Assembly: GCA_964591885.1 (NCBI GenBank)
Contig: CAZQCJ010000033.1
Span: forward strand, 1 to 21,902
Direction: 5' to 3'
Length of the DNA: 21,902 nucleotides
Source of the DNA: CAZQCJ01 sp964591885
GTDB lineage: Bacteria > Patescibacteriota > Microgenomatia > PFEM01 > JAPLYW01
Below the pieces are notes generated by a model, which was given only the letters and a program-made list of their open reading frames with translations, was not told where the DNA came from and did no database searches. Position numbers and translations under genes: made by a program. Below, piece by piece: positions 6,868-13,719 of the stretch. Numbering within the stretch: the stretch's first letter is position 1; each line of letters begins with the position of its first letter.

Positions 6868-9483
6868 ATGAATAAAAATTTAATCGGTAAATTACAATCA
6901 GTTGAGATAACACAAGAAATGCGAAAAAGTTATCTTGACTACGCAATGTCCGTAATTGTCGCTCGAGCCCTTCCTGATGTTAAAGATGGTTTAAAACCAG
7001 TTCATCGTCGTATTTTATATTCAATGCACCAGATGGGTCTTTCACATTCTTCCAAACATTCTAAAAGCGCCAAAGTAGTAGGCGAGACAATGGGTAAATA
7101 TCATCCTCATGGCGATATGGCTATTTATGATGCTCTTGTCCGTTTAGCTCAAGATTTCTCTATGCGCTATCCTTTAATCGACGGCCAGGGAAATTTCGGC
7201 TCCATTGACGGCGATTCAGCTGCGGCGATGCGTTATACCGAAGTAAGACTACAAAAAATAACCCAAGAGATGATCACCGATATTGATAAACAAACCGTTG
7301 AATTCCGGAATAATTTCGACGGGAGTTTAAAAGAGCCAGTTTTTCTGCCTTCAAAAATCCCTAATCTGCTTCTCATGGGATCAGATGGAATTGCCGTCGG
7401 TATGGCAACCAAAATTCCGCCTCATAATCTTAACGAAGTTATAGATGCCACCATTTTTATGATTGAAAAAGGAAAAGTTGTCCCTCTTGATAAGGAACTA
7501 TTCTCAGAAGAAAATCAAGAAGAAAAAAGGGGAGAGGGAACCTTTGAGATTAAAAAAATATCTCTTGATGATAACCAAAGCGAAAAAGCTCTTTTAACTA
7601 GTTTTGAATCTGAAGTTAGCGTTGAGGACGATTTAATGAAATTTATCAAAGGACCGGATTTCCCAACCGGCGCCGCTATTTACAATAAAAAAGATATTCT
7701 TCAGGCTTATACCACTGGCAATGGTAAAATTATTATCCGGGCTAAGGCTGAAATTGAAGAAAGGAAAGGAGAAAAATTCCGAATTGTCATCACGGAAATT
7801 CCATACCAAGTCAATAAATCTAATCTTGTGGCTAAAATTGCTCAACTGGTTAAAGAAAGGAAAATTGAGGGAATCACTGATCTGCGCGATGAATCAGACC
7901 GTCAAGGCTTAAGAGTTGTTATTGAACTTAAAAAGACGGCTAAACCAAAAACCATCCTTAATAATCTTTATAAAAACACTCAAATGCAAACAAGTTACCC
8001 AGTTAACATGGTTACTTTAGTAAACGGTATTCCAATGACTTTGAATTTAAAACAAATCTTAACGGAATTTATCAAACACCGGCAAAAGGTAGTCACCAAA
8101 AGAACTATTTTTGAACTTGGAGAAGCCAAAAAACAAGCTCACATCTTAGAAGGTTTAAAAATCGCCGTTGATAATATTGATGCTGTTATTGCCACTATTA
8201 AAAAATCTAAAGACGCTTCGCAGGCTAAAACCAATTTAATGGATAAATTTAAGTTAACGGAAATCCAGGCTGAAGCTATTTTGGAAATGCAACTACGCCG
8301 ACTGGCGGCTTTAGAAAGAAAGAAAATTGAAGATGATTACAAGGAAGTTATGAAAAAAATCGGCTATCTAACTGATTTATTAAAAAATCCTAAAAAAATT
8401 CTGGATATTATTAAAAAAGAATTAATAGAAATTAAAAATAAGTACGGCGATAGTCGCAAAACTAAGGTTTACGCCCAACCCCTAGGTGAATTCAATGAAG
8501 AAGACTTAGTCCCTCAAGAAAACTGTCTAGTTACTTTAACCAAAGGCGGTTATATCAAAAGACTACCAATAGGCACCTATCGTTCGCAAAAAAGAGGAGG
8601 GAAGGGAGTCTCAGGAATGACCACTAAAGCCGAAGATGAAGTCTGTAATCTTTTAGCTACCAAAACTCATGACACAATTTTATTCTTTACCAATCGAGGA
8701 CGGGTTTTTGCTATTCGCGTCTGGGAAATTCCCGAAGGCTCCCGACAGGCTAAAGGACAAGCTATTATCAATCTTATTAATATTTCTCAAGATGAAAAAA
8801 TCCAAGCTGTTTTATCAGCCAATCTTTTGGAAAATCAGGGCAAAAATCAGTTTTTATTAATGGTTACCCGTAAGGGGATTATTAAGAAAACAAAAATTAA
8901 GGCTTTTAGCAATATTCGTACTTCAGGATTAATTGCTATCAAACTCAATAAAGACGATGAACTCTGTTGGATTAAACTTTCCTCACAGGATGACCATGTT
9001 TTTCTAGTTTCTCATCAAGGAAAATCAATCCGCTTTAAAGAAAAAGATGTTCGCCCAACCGGACGCGATACCATGGGTGTCAGAGGCATCCGTCTTAAAA
9101 AAAATGATTATGTGATAGGCATGGAAGTTTTTCCTCCCAAGCTGAAGAAACCCAAAGACAGAAGGAAAAAAATTTTTCGTGATGTTCTAATTATTATGGA
9201 ACATGGCCTTGGCAAAAGAACTTCACTTGATGAATATCGTCTTCAAAAAAGAGGCGGTATTGGTATTCGTGCCGCTCATGTCACGCCCAAAACAGGAGAG
9301 ATTGTTGCCTGTCGGATTATCAATGAAAAAGTATTCCAGATTATTTTAACCAGCAGAAGGGCTCAAATTATTAAACTGCCGGTTAAAAATGTCCCTCGGT
9401 TAGGCCGTGATACCCAGGGAGTTATCTTCATGCGCTTCAATAAACCTAATGACACTGTTGCTGCAGTTACTTGCCTTGAATAA
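6868..9483 (+). CDS. gyrA: DNA gyrase subunit A
   Basis: This 871-aa protein is the DNA cleavage and wrapping subunit. The breakage-reunion domain starts with SYLDYAMSVIVARALPDVKD and has the catalytic tyrosine in AMRYTE (Tyr123), which forms the 5'-phosphotyrosyl link. The C-terminal beta-pinwheel carries a GyrA box, QKRGGKG (about 574-580), the signature of DNA-wrapping gyrase, and a second similar QKRGG motif near 795. Two oddities stand out. The residue matching E. coli Ser83 in the quinolone region is Met84 (HPHGDMAIYD). Also, residues ~202-248 are a charged insertion before the conserved SVEDDLMKFIKGPDFPTG. Translation probably follows gyrB, but the gap is large enough for an independent promoter, which I could not define. 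Confidence 0.97.
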   Translation: MNKNLIGKLQSVEITQEMRKSYLDYAMSVIVARALPDVKDGLKPVHRRILYSMHQMGLSHSSKHSKSAKVVGETMGKYHPHGDMAIYDALVRLAQDFSMRYPLIDGQGNFGSIDGDSAAAMRYTEVRLQKITQEMITDIDKQTVEFRNNFDGSLKEPVFLPSKIPNLLLMGSDGIAVGMATKIPPHNLNEVIDATIFMIEKGKVVPLDKELFSEENQEEKRGEGTFEIKKISLDDNQSEKALLTSFESEVSVEDDLMKFIKGPDFPTGAAIYNKKDILQAYTTGNGKIIIRAKAEIEERKGEKFRIVITEIPYQVNKSNLVAKIAQLVKERKIEGITDLRDESDRQGLRVVIELKKTAKPKTILNNLYKNTQMQTSYPVNMVTLVNGIPMTLNLKQILTEFIKHRQKVVTKRTIFELGEAKKQAHILEGLKIAVDNIDAVIATIKKSKDASQAKTNLMDKFKLTEIQAEAILEMQLRRLAALERKKIEDDYKEVMKKIGYLTDLLKNPKKILDIIKKELIEIKNKYGDSRKTKVYAQPLGEFNEEDLVPQENCLVTLTKGGYIKRLPIGTYRSQKRGGKGVSGMTTKAEDEVCNLLATKTHDTILFFTNRGRVFAIRVWEIPEGSRQAKGQAIINLINISQDEKIQAVLSANLLENQGKNQFLLMVTRKGIIKKTKIKAFSNIRTSGLIAIKLNKDDELCWIKLSSQDDHVFLVSHQGKSIRFKEKDVRPTGRDTMGVRGIRLKKNDYVIGMEVFPPKLKKPKDRRKKIFRDVLIIMEHGLGKRTSLDEYRLQKRGGIGIRAAHVTPKTGEIVACRIINEKVFQIILTSRRAQIIKLPVKNVPRLGRDTQGVIFMRFNKPNDTVAAVTCLE

Positions 9484-9509
9484 AAAATTATGTTAAAAAA
9501 AGAAACAAT

Positions 9510-10289
9510 ATGAAAAAATCAAAAACGTTGCAAAAATTCTTCAAAAATGATTATGGCAAACTCACTGGTTTTACTTTAATTATTTTAGCCATTTTAAGTT
9601 TATATTTTCGTTTTATTGGTCCTATTCCTTTCTCAGTTTCTCAAACCACAACTGAGAAAAAAAATACATTCGACATTGAAGCTGAAGGGAAAATCACGGC
9701 TATCCCTGATACAGCTGAAATCAATGTCGGTATCCAAATTAACAAACCAACTGTTGAAGCAGCTCAAAAAGAAGCTAATGAAAAAATTAACAAGATTAAT
9801 GACGAACTAAAGAAGTTAGGGATTGAGGAAAAATATATTAAAACTATTAATTACAGCATTTACCCCGAATATGATTACCGGGCCGGACAAAAAATTATTG
9901 GTTACAACACTAATATCACTTTAAAAATTAAAATTAAAGATTTTGAGAAAATCAACCAGGTAATTGATACCGCCAGCTCGCTGGGAGCTAACCAAATTGG
10001 TAATTTAAGCTTTACCATTGATGATGAAAAATTGGAAGAATTAAAGATGGAAGCCAGAAAACAGGCTATTGAAAAAGCTAAAAAAAAGGCTAAAGAAATT
10101 GCTAATGCCGGTGGTTTAAAGCTTGGCCGGATTGTTAATATCAGTGAAAGTATTACCGATTACCAAAACCGTCTTTATGTTCCCAAAGCCGTTGGCGAAG
10201 ATAGTGAAATGTCAGAATCAGCAACTCAAATCCAACCCGGGGAATCAGAAATTACCGCTTCTATTGTTTTAAGTTATGAAACTCTCTAA
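9510..10289 (+). CDS. SIMPL-domain (DUF541) membrane-anchored protein
   Basis: This 259-aa protein has one N-terminal membrane segment (about residues 17-38, LTGFTLIILAILSLYFRFIG) and an extracytoplasmic SIMPL domain (about 52-259). Typical features are FDIEAEGKITAIPDTAEINVGI, the YIKTINYSIYPEYDY block with IIGYNTNITLKIK, and a coiled-coil-rich stretch KMEARKQAIEKAKKKAKEIANAGGLKLGRIVNI. SIMPL proteins (E. coli YggE, Brucella BP26) are periplasmic or outer-surface proteins linked to stress, without a settled biochemical function. It lies 26 bp after gyrA without a strong Shine-Dalgarno, so it is probably co-transcribed with gyrase. Family assignment is good; function is open. Confidence 0.85.
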   Translation: MKKSKTLQKFFKNDYGKLTGFTLIILAILSLYFRFIGPIPFSVSQTTTEKKNTFDIEAEGKITAIPDTAEINVGIQINKPTVEAAQKEANEKINKINDELKKLGIEEKYIKTINYSIYPEYDYRAGQKIIGYNTNITLKIKIKDFEKINQVIDTASSLGANQIGNLSFTIDDEKLEELKMEARKQAIEKAKKKAKEIANAGGLKLGRIVNISESITDYQNRLYVPKAVGEDSEMSESATQIQPGESEITASIVLSYETL

Positions 10290-10302
10290 ATATCCTATAG
10301 AA

Positions 10303-10331
10303 TTGACTTTTCAAATAATTTCTAGTACAAT
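10303..10331 (+). promoter_or_regulatory. Near-consensus sigma-70-type promoter for the 131-aa gene
   Basis: TTGACT (10303-10308), exactly 17 bp, then TACAAT (10326-10331). The predicted start is near 10338, giving a leader of about 72 nt before the ATG at 10410. This is one of the best promoters in the window. It sits right after the SIMPL gene stop. Confidence 0.75.
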
Positions 10332-10350
10332 AATGTCTCTCTTTAAATTA

Positions 10351-10403
10351 AACGGTTAATAAAGCAACCGTTAGCAATATTAAAAATTAAATAGGGAAGG
10401 TGA
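10351..10403 (+). promoter_or_regulatory. Structured 5' leader: hairpin plus strong Shine-Dalgarno
   Basis: The leader has a 7-bp perfect hairpin, AACGGTT (10351-10357) pairing with AACCGTT (10366-10372) around an 8-base loop. It is followed by a Shine-Dalgarno AAGGTGA (10397-10403) six bases before the ATG. Most promoter-proximal genes here have neither leader nor Shine-Dalgarno, so this leader is likely to matter for stability or translation control. No known riboswitch class was recognised. Confidence 0.55.
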
Positions 10404-10409
10404 ATTAAA

Positions 10410-10805
10410 ATGTCAGGGGAAAAATTTCCAAACATAGTCTTGAGAAAGATTGTTGAAGAAAAGATTTTTGAAGTTCTCATGGGAAAAGAACCAACTCCCC
10501 AAAATAAAATTGATGAGTTGCAATTTTTTCAAGAGGACAGTGAAGAAATCAGATATTCATCTGTTAATTTTATTAAAATCAAAATCAGTAAAGCTGATAA
10601 TCAAGATTTTAAAAAAATCTTACCAGGTGAAATCGTTGTCGCTCTTTTTGACTTGAGGGACCTTTGGAAAGGTGAATTCCATAATACTGGAATAGAAATT
10701 TACTGGGAAGAAGAAATTGCTCTTTTTGGCCATTTTGCCAAAAAGAATTTCTTTAAGATGAAACTGAAAAAAATATCAACTAAGAAGATTTCCCTTTCCG
10801 CTTAA
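10410..10805 (+). CDS. Unrecognised 131-aa soluble protein
   Basis: I do not recognise the family. The protein is soluble, with no signal peptide or membrane segment. It starts with an amphipathic helix-like region (MSGEKFPNIVLRKIVEEKIF), has a middle rich in charged residues, then a beta-rich part (EIVVALFDLRDLWKGEF, GIEIYWEEEIALFGHFAKK) and a basic tail (KMKLKKISTKKISLSA). The coding case is good: consensus promoter, leader, strong Shine-Dalgarno, ordinary codon use and a terminator-like structure just after the stop. It appears to be a monocistronic unit between gyrA-SIMPL and a convergent recombinase. Function cannot be inferred from context. Confidence 0.8.
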   Translation: MSGEKFPNIVLRKIVEEKIFEVLMGKEPTPQNKIDELQFFQEDSEEIRYSSVNFIKIKISKADNQDFKKILPGEIVVALFDLRDLWKGEFHNTGIEIYWEEEIALFGHFAKKNFFKMKLKKISTKKISLSA

Positions 10806-10811
10806 AGACTA

Positions 10812-10883
10812 AAAAACCACTGATCACTTTAGTGATATTGTCATCTTTATTGATCTGACAATGCTTCCAAGCCAGTGGTTTTT
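10812..10883. terminator. Bidirectional terminator folding as a four-way junction
   Basis: Between the convergent 131-aa gene (stop at 10805) and xer (stop at 10891) an 11-bp outer stem (10812-10822 with 10873-10883) has an A-run on its left strand and a T-run on its right, so it can terminate transcription from both sides. Enclosed are three hairpins placed end to end: 10823-10836 (5 bp, 4-base loop), 10837-10862 (6 bp, then a 2-base bulge and 3 bp) and 10863-10872 (3 bp, 4-base loop). No base is left unpaired at the junction. Termination is the simplest role. The cloverleaf shape is unusual for one. Confidence 0.75.
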
Positions 10884-10890
10884 CTCTTAC

Positions 10891-11844
10891 TTATTTTCCT
10901 CTCCCATGGAAAGCTTCATGTACATCCCGGAGCTGTTTATTGGTAACATGAGTATAGATTTGAGTTGTCGAAATATTCTTATGACCTAAAAGCTCCTGTA
11001 CACTGCGAATGTCAGCTCCAGCAATTAATAAGTCAGTAGCAAACGAATGACGAAGAGTATGAACCGTAGCATCTACTGGTATTTTAGCCCTCTTAACATA
11101 CTTTTTAACAATTCTCTGGATAGAACGAACACCTAGGCGTAGTTTTTTCCCGTCTTCAACTACCTCCGGATTTTTAATAAACCTGATAAATAAAGGTTCC
11201 CATTTGTCATGACGCGAAGCAAGATATCTCCCAATCCATTCAGCAGCTGATTTAGAGAGAAAAACCACTCTGGCTCGACCACCCTTACCAACAACCCCAA
11301 ATTCACGGTGATTTAAATCAATTTTGTCACGATTAAGCCTAACTAATTCGCTAACCCGCAGACCTGTAGAAAACAAGGTTTCCAAAATTGCTTTATCACG
11401 CAAACCTTGGGGCTTTGAAATTTCAGGTTGTCCAAGCAAACGCTCAACTTGCTCGGTAGTTAGGAATTTTAAACTTTGGGTTTGAGTTTTCGGAAGCTCA
11501 ATTTTTTCCGGCGCAATTGTCCTATAATCATTTTTGATTAAATAGCGTAAAAAAGCCCGTAAGGCTATCACATGATAGGTTTGAGTGATACGTGATAGGG
11601 AATTACCGTTTTGGGCTGTAAATCGTGATAAAAAGACCCTATATTTCTTAATAATGTCAAGGCTAAGTGAACCTAGGCTAATTTTAGGAAAATTAGCCTT
11701 TAGCCAATAAGAAAAACGTTTTAAATAATGCCGGTAGTTACGAATAGTAAGAGGGGAGCAATTTTTTTCAATTTCCAGATACTCTAAAAATTCTTCAATA
11801 AGTCGATCAACTTCAGAGCGGGCAATTTTTTTCTCTTCATTCAT
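10891..11844 (-). CDS. xerD: Xer-type tyrosine recombinase (XerC/XerD-like)
   Basis: This 317-aa protein has the normal Xer size and the two-domain plan: an N-terminal SAM-like core-binding domain (about 9-108, VDRLIEEFLEYLEIEKNCSP) and a C-terminal catalytic domain. From the ATG at 11844 the catalytic set is Arg163 (GLRVSELVRL), Lys187 (VVGKGGRARVV), His262 and Arg265 (HTLRHSFATDLL), His288 (LLGHKNISTT) and nucleophile Tyr297 (QIYTHV). Xer enzymes resolve chromosome dimers at dif, and lineages with one Xer use it alone. No phage or transposon genes are adjacent, so a housekeeping role is likely; an integrase role is not excluded. A TTG one codon earlier is possible, but the -10 spacing favours the ATG. 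The symbol is approximate: XerC, XerD and XerA cannot be separated here. Confidence 0.9.
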   Translation of the reverse strand: MNEEKKIARSEVDRLIEEFLEYLEIEKNCSPLTIRNYRHYLKRFSYWLKANFPKISLGSLSLDIIKKYRVFLSRFTAQNGNSLSRITQTYHVIALRAFLRYLIKNDYRTIAPEKIELPKTQTQSLKFLTTEQVERLLGQPEISKPQGLRDKAILETLFSTGLRVSELVRLNRDKIDLNHREFGVVGKGGRARVVFLSKSAAEWIGRYLASRHDKWEPLFIRFIKNPEVVEDGKKLRLGVRSIQRIVKKYVKRAKIPVDATVHTLRHSFATDLLIAGADIRSVQELLGHKNISTTQIYTHVTNKQLRDVHEAFHGRGK

Positions 11845-11851
11845 CAAAAAT

Positions 11852-11880
11852 ATTGTACGACATTAGTTAAAGAAAAACAA
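11852..11880 (-). promoter_or_regulatory. xer promoter, leaderless
   Basis: On the minus strand TTGTTT (11875-11880), 17 bp, then TACAAT (11852-11857), exactly seven bases before the ATG at 11844. There is no Shine-Dalgarno, consistent with a leaderless message. Confidence 0.65.
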
Positions 11881-11885
11881 CCATC

Positions 11886-11908
11886 AAAAAAGCCGCTAGT
11901 CAAACGGC
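11886..11908 (-). terminator. Rho-independent terminator upstream of xer
   Basis: Read on the minus strand, GCCGTT pairs with AGCGGC (11892-11908, one G-U pair, 5-base loop) and is followed by six T (complement of 11886-11891). It would end transcription coming from the 54-aa gene just before the xer promoter. Confidence 0.65.
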
Positions 11909-11921
11909 CCTTCTGAAAAAG

Positions 11922-12038
11922 ACAAGGTAAGAAAAAATTATATTTTAGGTAGTGATAAGAAAGTTGATAAACAACCAAAATTCAGCTAAAGAATTCTTAT
12001 CAACTACCCAAAATACTTTTATTAATTTCTTACCTTGT
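11922..12038. repeat. 117-base long imperfect hairpin (possible structured RNA)
   Basis: The two arms form a long foldback: a perfect 13-bp outer stem (11922-11934 with 12026-12038), an A/T internal loop, a 13-bp stem with one mismatch (11941-11953 with 12003-12015), a one-base bulge and an 8-bp inner stem (11954-11961 with 11994-12001). The loop is 32 bases. It lies in the 3' untranslated region of the 54-aa gene, 13 bases before the terminator at 11908-11886. It could be a 3' UTR structure, a separate small RNA or a remnant of a small mobile element. The sequence alone does not decide. Confidence 0.7.
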
Positions 12039-12074
12039 TTATAAATAAGAACCTATTTTTTACAGCAAAAAAAC

Positions 12075-12239
12075 TTAGCTCTTGTCGATAGCTTCCAGCT
12101 CTTTGCTATAAATACTATAATAACTTCGCAAACGACGTTCTGAATTATCTTTTTCCTTCAATCCCAACAGGCTTGAAACAACAAAATCCAGAAAACGTCC
12201 TAAAAACTCTTCCCAAATGTCTTTAAGAACTTTAACCAC
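12075..12239 (-). CDS. Unrecognised 54-aa small protein (GTG start)
   Basis: A short open frame begins at GTG (12239-12237) and ends with TAA (12077-12075). My translation opens MVKVLKDIWEEFLGRFLDF, continues VVSSLLGLKEKDNSERRLRS and ends YYSIYSKELEAIDKS. The first 30 residues make an amphipathic helix (hydrophobic V, L, I, F and W against charged K, D, E and R); the rest is a charged helix-prone tail. Support for coding: AGGAG Shine-Dalgarno (12247-12251) seven bases upstream, a -35/-10 pair at 12351-12322, and a terminator downstream at 11908-11886. No family recognised. A membrane-peripheral or small regulatory protein would fit, but that is a guess. Confidence 0.65.
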   Translation of the reverse strand: MVKVLKDIWEEFLGRFLDFVVSSLLGLKEKDNSERRLRSYYSIYSKELEAIDKS

Positions 12240-12246
12240 CTTACTT

Positions 12247-12251
12247 CTCCT
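12247..12251 (-). promoter_or_regulatory. Shine-Dalgarno that sets the 54-aa gene start
   Basis: AGGAG on the minus strand, seven bases before the GTG at 12239. It is one of the two clearest Shine-Dalgarno sequences in the window and the chief reason to accept a GTG-started small gene here. Confidence 0.65.
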
Positions 12252-12321
12252 TCTCTTAATTTATTAAAACTCTCTTAATCTGATAAATACTCCATAACTA
12301 TAACTATTAATTAGGAAAGGC

Positions 12322-12351
12322 AGTATAACATATCTTTTTCTTTAGTTTCAA
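12322..12351 (-). promoter_or_regulatory. Promoter of the 54-aa gene
   Basis: Minus-strand TTGAAA (12346-12351), 18-bp spacer, TATACT (12322-12327). The predicted leader is about 75 nt. Both boxes match consensus at five of six positions. Confidence 0.6.
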
Positions 12352-12930
12352 GCCTAGGGAAGTGATGAACCTATTTTGAGGCTGTTTGAAGCTAAATCTT
12401 CGGGTTTTATTGGGGGATTAGGTAAAAAGAACTAAGAGACCTTATTAAGGGAGAATTAGAAAAAAATAGAACCGTGGTTGGATTTTTTCTGAAAAATCTT
12501 TCTTTATTTTTTTAAATTTTAAATTTCTGATTTTACTTACTCCTCTCGAGAGTAGATTCAGAGGATGTCGCAAAAGCTACATTGTGCGAACTAATACCAG
12601 GAAGAAAACTTCTTATCCTCTCAATGATTGTCTCACTCTTTTTTAGGGGATAAAAGAATTGCTTTTAAAGAAAAATATAAAAACTTTTTCTCTCTCCTAA
12701 AACATTTCTCTTTATTATTTTATCCTTAGAACAGCTCCTCGGAGTTATCCACAATCTTCTCCGTTAACTATATCAAAGTATATCAGTTGGCAATCCTAAA
12801 AAATTTTGCTAAATCGTGAAAACTAACCTATAATTTTTGTGAAAACTCCTCTATTTATTATAGGATATTATTTTTATAATTAAAGGTTTGGCGATTACAC
12901 TCCTCCCCTTTCTTGAAATCTCTCTAAATT
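12352..12930. other. AT-rich stretch without a convincing gene
   Basis: About 580 bp carry no supported coding region. Visible items are a 7-bp hairpin at 12481-12498 followed by a T-rich run; one perfect DnaA-box-like TTATCCACA (12745-12753) and a near match at 12931-12939; a direct repeat GTGAAAACT (12816-12824 and 12839-12847); two -10 boxes facing each other (12829-12834 plus, 12857-12862 minus); and a 43-codon minus-strand frame without a start (12664-12533). No tRNA, RNase P, SRP or tmRNA consensus was recognised. It may hold an unrecognised RNA, a decayed gene or a replication-related site. Confidence 0.5.
12806..12834 (+). promoter_or_regulatory. Orphan rightward promoter with perfect TATAAT
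   Basis: TTGCTA (12806-12811), 17 bp, TATAAT (12829-12834). Transcription would start near 12841 and run into the 3' end of the convergent membrane-protein gene, where there is no plus-strand gene. It may drive a small or antisense RNA, or be an A/T coincidence. A nine-base repeat GTGAAAACT lies in the spacer and again at the predicted start. Confidence 0.45.
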
Positions 12931-13719
12931 TTATCCACCCCAATGAGTTGTTAAAAAAACAACAATTAGGATAACAATACCTACGCCAATATATTCATTA
13001 ATAGTCCGGCGGAAAAGCTTTTCGCTGAAATGGTACTGAATCAGTCCCAAGAGAATATAAAGACTGGTTGTTAAAGAAAGCGAACCAACAGCTACAGTCA
13101 CAGGCCAAAAAGAAAAAGCTAAAGCAATCTCTCCTAAAAACAAGGCTGAACCCAATGAGTAAAGCCAGGTTCTGGCTGTTAACTTTTCTTCCAGATTAAT
13201 ACACCAAAGACCCTGGAGAAAAATCGGTAGACTAACCGAAAAAACCAAAAGAAAATTAAACCAAGGTGTTCCTCTAAAAGATAAAACAACATTATAAAGG
13301 AAAAAGGAGGTAAACAGGGTTAACAAAAAGCTTACCGCATGAGCCGAACGTAAGAGCTGAATTGTTCTAATCGCTGCTACTGAAAATATGTTTTCCGTTA
13401 GCAAAAGACTGTAAAGGCCAACTCCATACAAAAAAATTAAAGGTAATCTTGCCAACCACAAAACAGGTGTTAAAAAATAAAAAAGGCTGACACCAATACT
13501 AAAAAGAACTGGTAAAATCAAAACAGTTAACCACTCAATGCCGCTTAAGCCTTCAGACAAGGACCAGGCTGATAGAAAGTAAGTAGCCAATCCCAAGAGA
13601 GCAATAGCCCCATAACGCCATTCAACCCCTGTAAGCTGAATAGACAACAAACCAACAGCTAATAAACAAGCAGTGATAAAAAACTTTTTTCTCTTATCAA
13701 TCTTTAGCTTTAATTTCAT
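12931..13719 (-). CDS. Multi-pass membrane protein of unknown function
   Basis: This 262-aa protein has a short basic N-terminus (MKLKLKIDKRKKFF) and about eight hydrophobic segments, including FITACLLAVGLLSIQLTG, YGAIALLGLATYFLSAW and IGVGIVILIVVFLTTHW at the very C-terminus. There are few charged residues inside the membrane and no recognisable transporter or enzyme motif, so I give no family. Its ATG overlaps the yebC stop as ATGA, so translation is probably coupled to yebC and there is no separate promoter. Confidence 0.8.
   Translation of the reverse strand: MKLKLKIDKRKKFFITACLLAVGLLSIQLTGVEWRYGAIALLGLATYFLSAWSLSEGLSGIEWLTVLILPVLFSIGVSLFYFLTPVLWLARLPLIFLYGVGLYSLLLTENIFSVAAIRTIQLLRSAHAVSFLLTLFTSFFLYNVVLSFRGTPWFNFLLVFSVSLPIFLQGLWCINLEEKLTARTWLYSLGSALFLGEIALAFSFWPVTVAVGSLSLTTSLYILLGLIQYHFSEKLFRRTINEYIGVGIVILIVVFLTTHWGG

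Noticed and set aside
7633..7845. Minus-strand and alternate-frame open frames inside gyrA, gyrB, tgt and others
   Set aside because: They lie wholly within well-supported genes, lack initiation signals and have no recognisable protein features.
9483..9500. dif-like XerD arm (TTATGTTAAAA)
   Set aside because: It lacks a matching XerC arm and central region, and sits just before a start codon in A/T-rich sequence.
9490..9513. Seven-codon frame MLKKETI ending in TGA that overlaps the SIMPL start as ATGA
   Set aside because: Too short to judge, with no Shine-Dalgarno. A/T-rich sequence gives such frames often.
10812..10883. tRNA or integron attC site
   Set aside because: The cloverleaf has no T-loop consensus, no CCA-type acceptor and no anticodon-arm geometry. 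The outer stem lacks the attC R-box core GTTRRRY in the right place.
12533..12664. 43-codon open minus-strand frame ending in protein-like residues (SETIIERIRSFLPGISSHNV)
   Set aside because: It has no ATG, GTG or TTG start and no Shine-Dalgarno, and it is preceded at once by a stop. Such a length is expected by chance, although a decayed gene is not excluded.
12816..12847. Start of a CRISPR array from the repeated GTGAAAACT
   Set aside because: Only two copies of nine bases, spacing of 14 bases, and no cas genes.
12720..12940. Possible oriC from DnaA-like boxes
   Set aside because: Only one perfect box and one near match, the latter inside a coding region. No dnaA or dnaN nearby and no clear box cluster, so it is kept only as part of a weaker finding.
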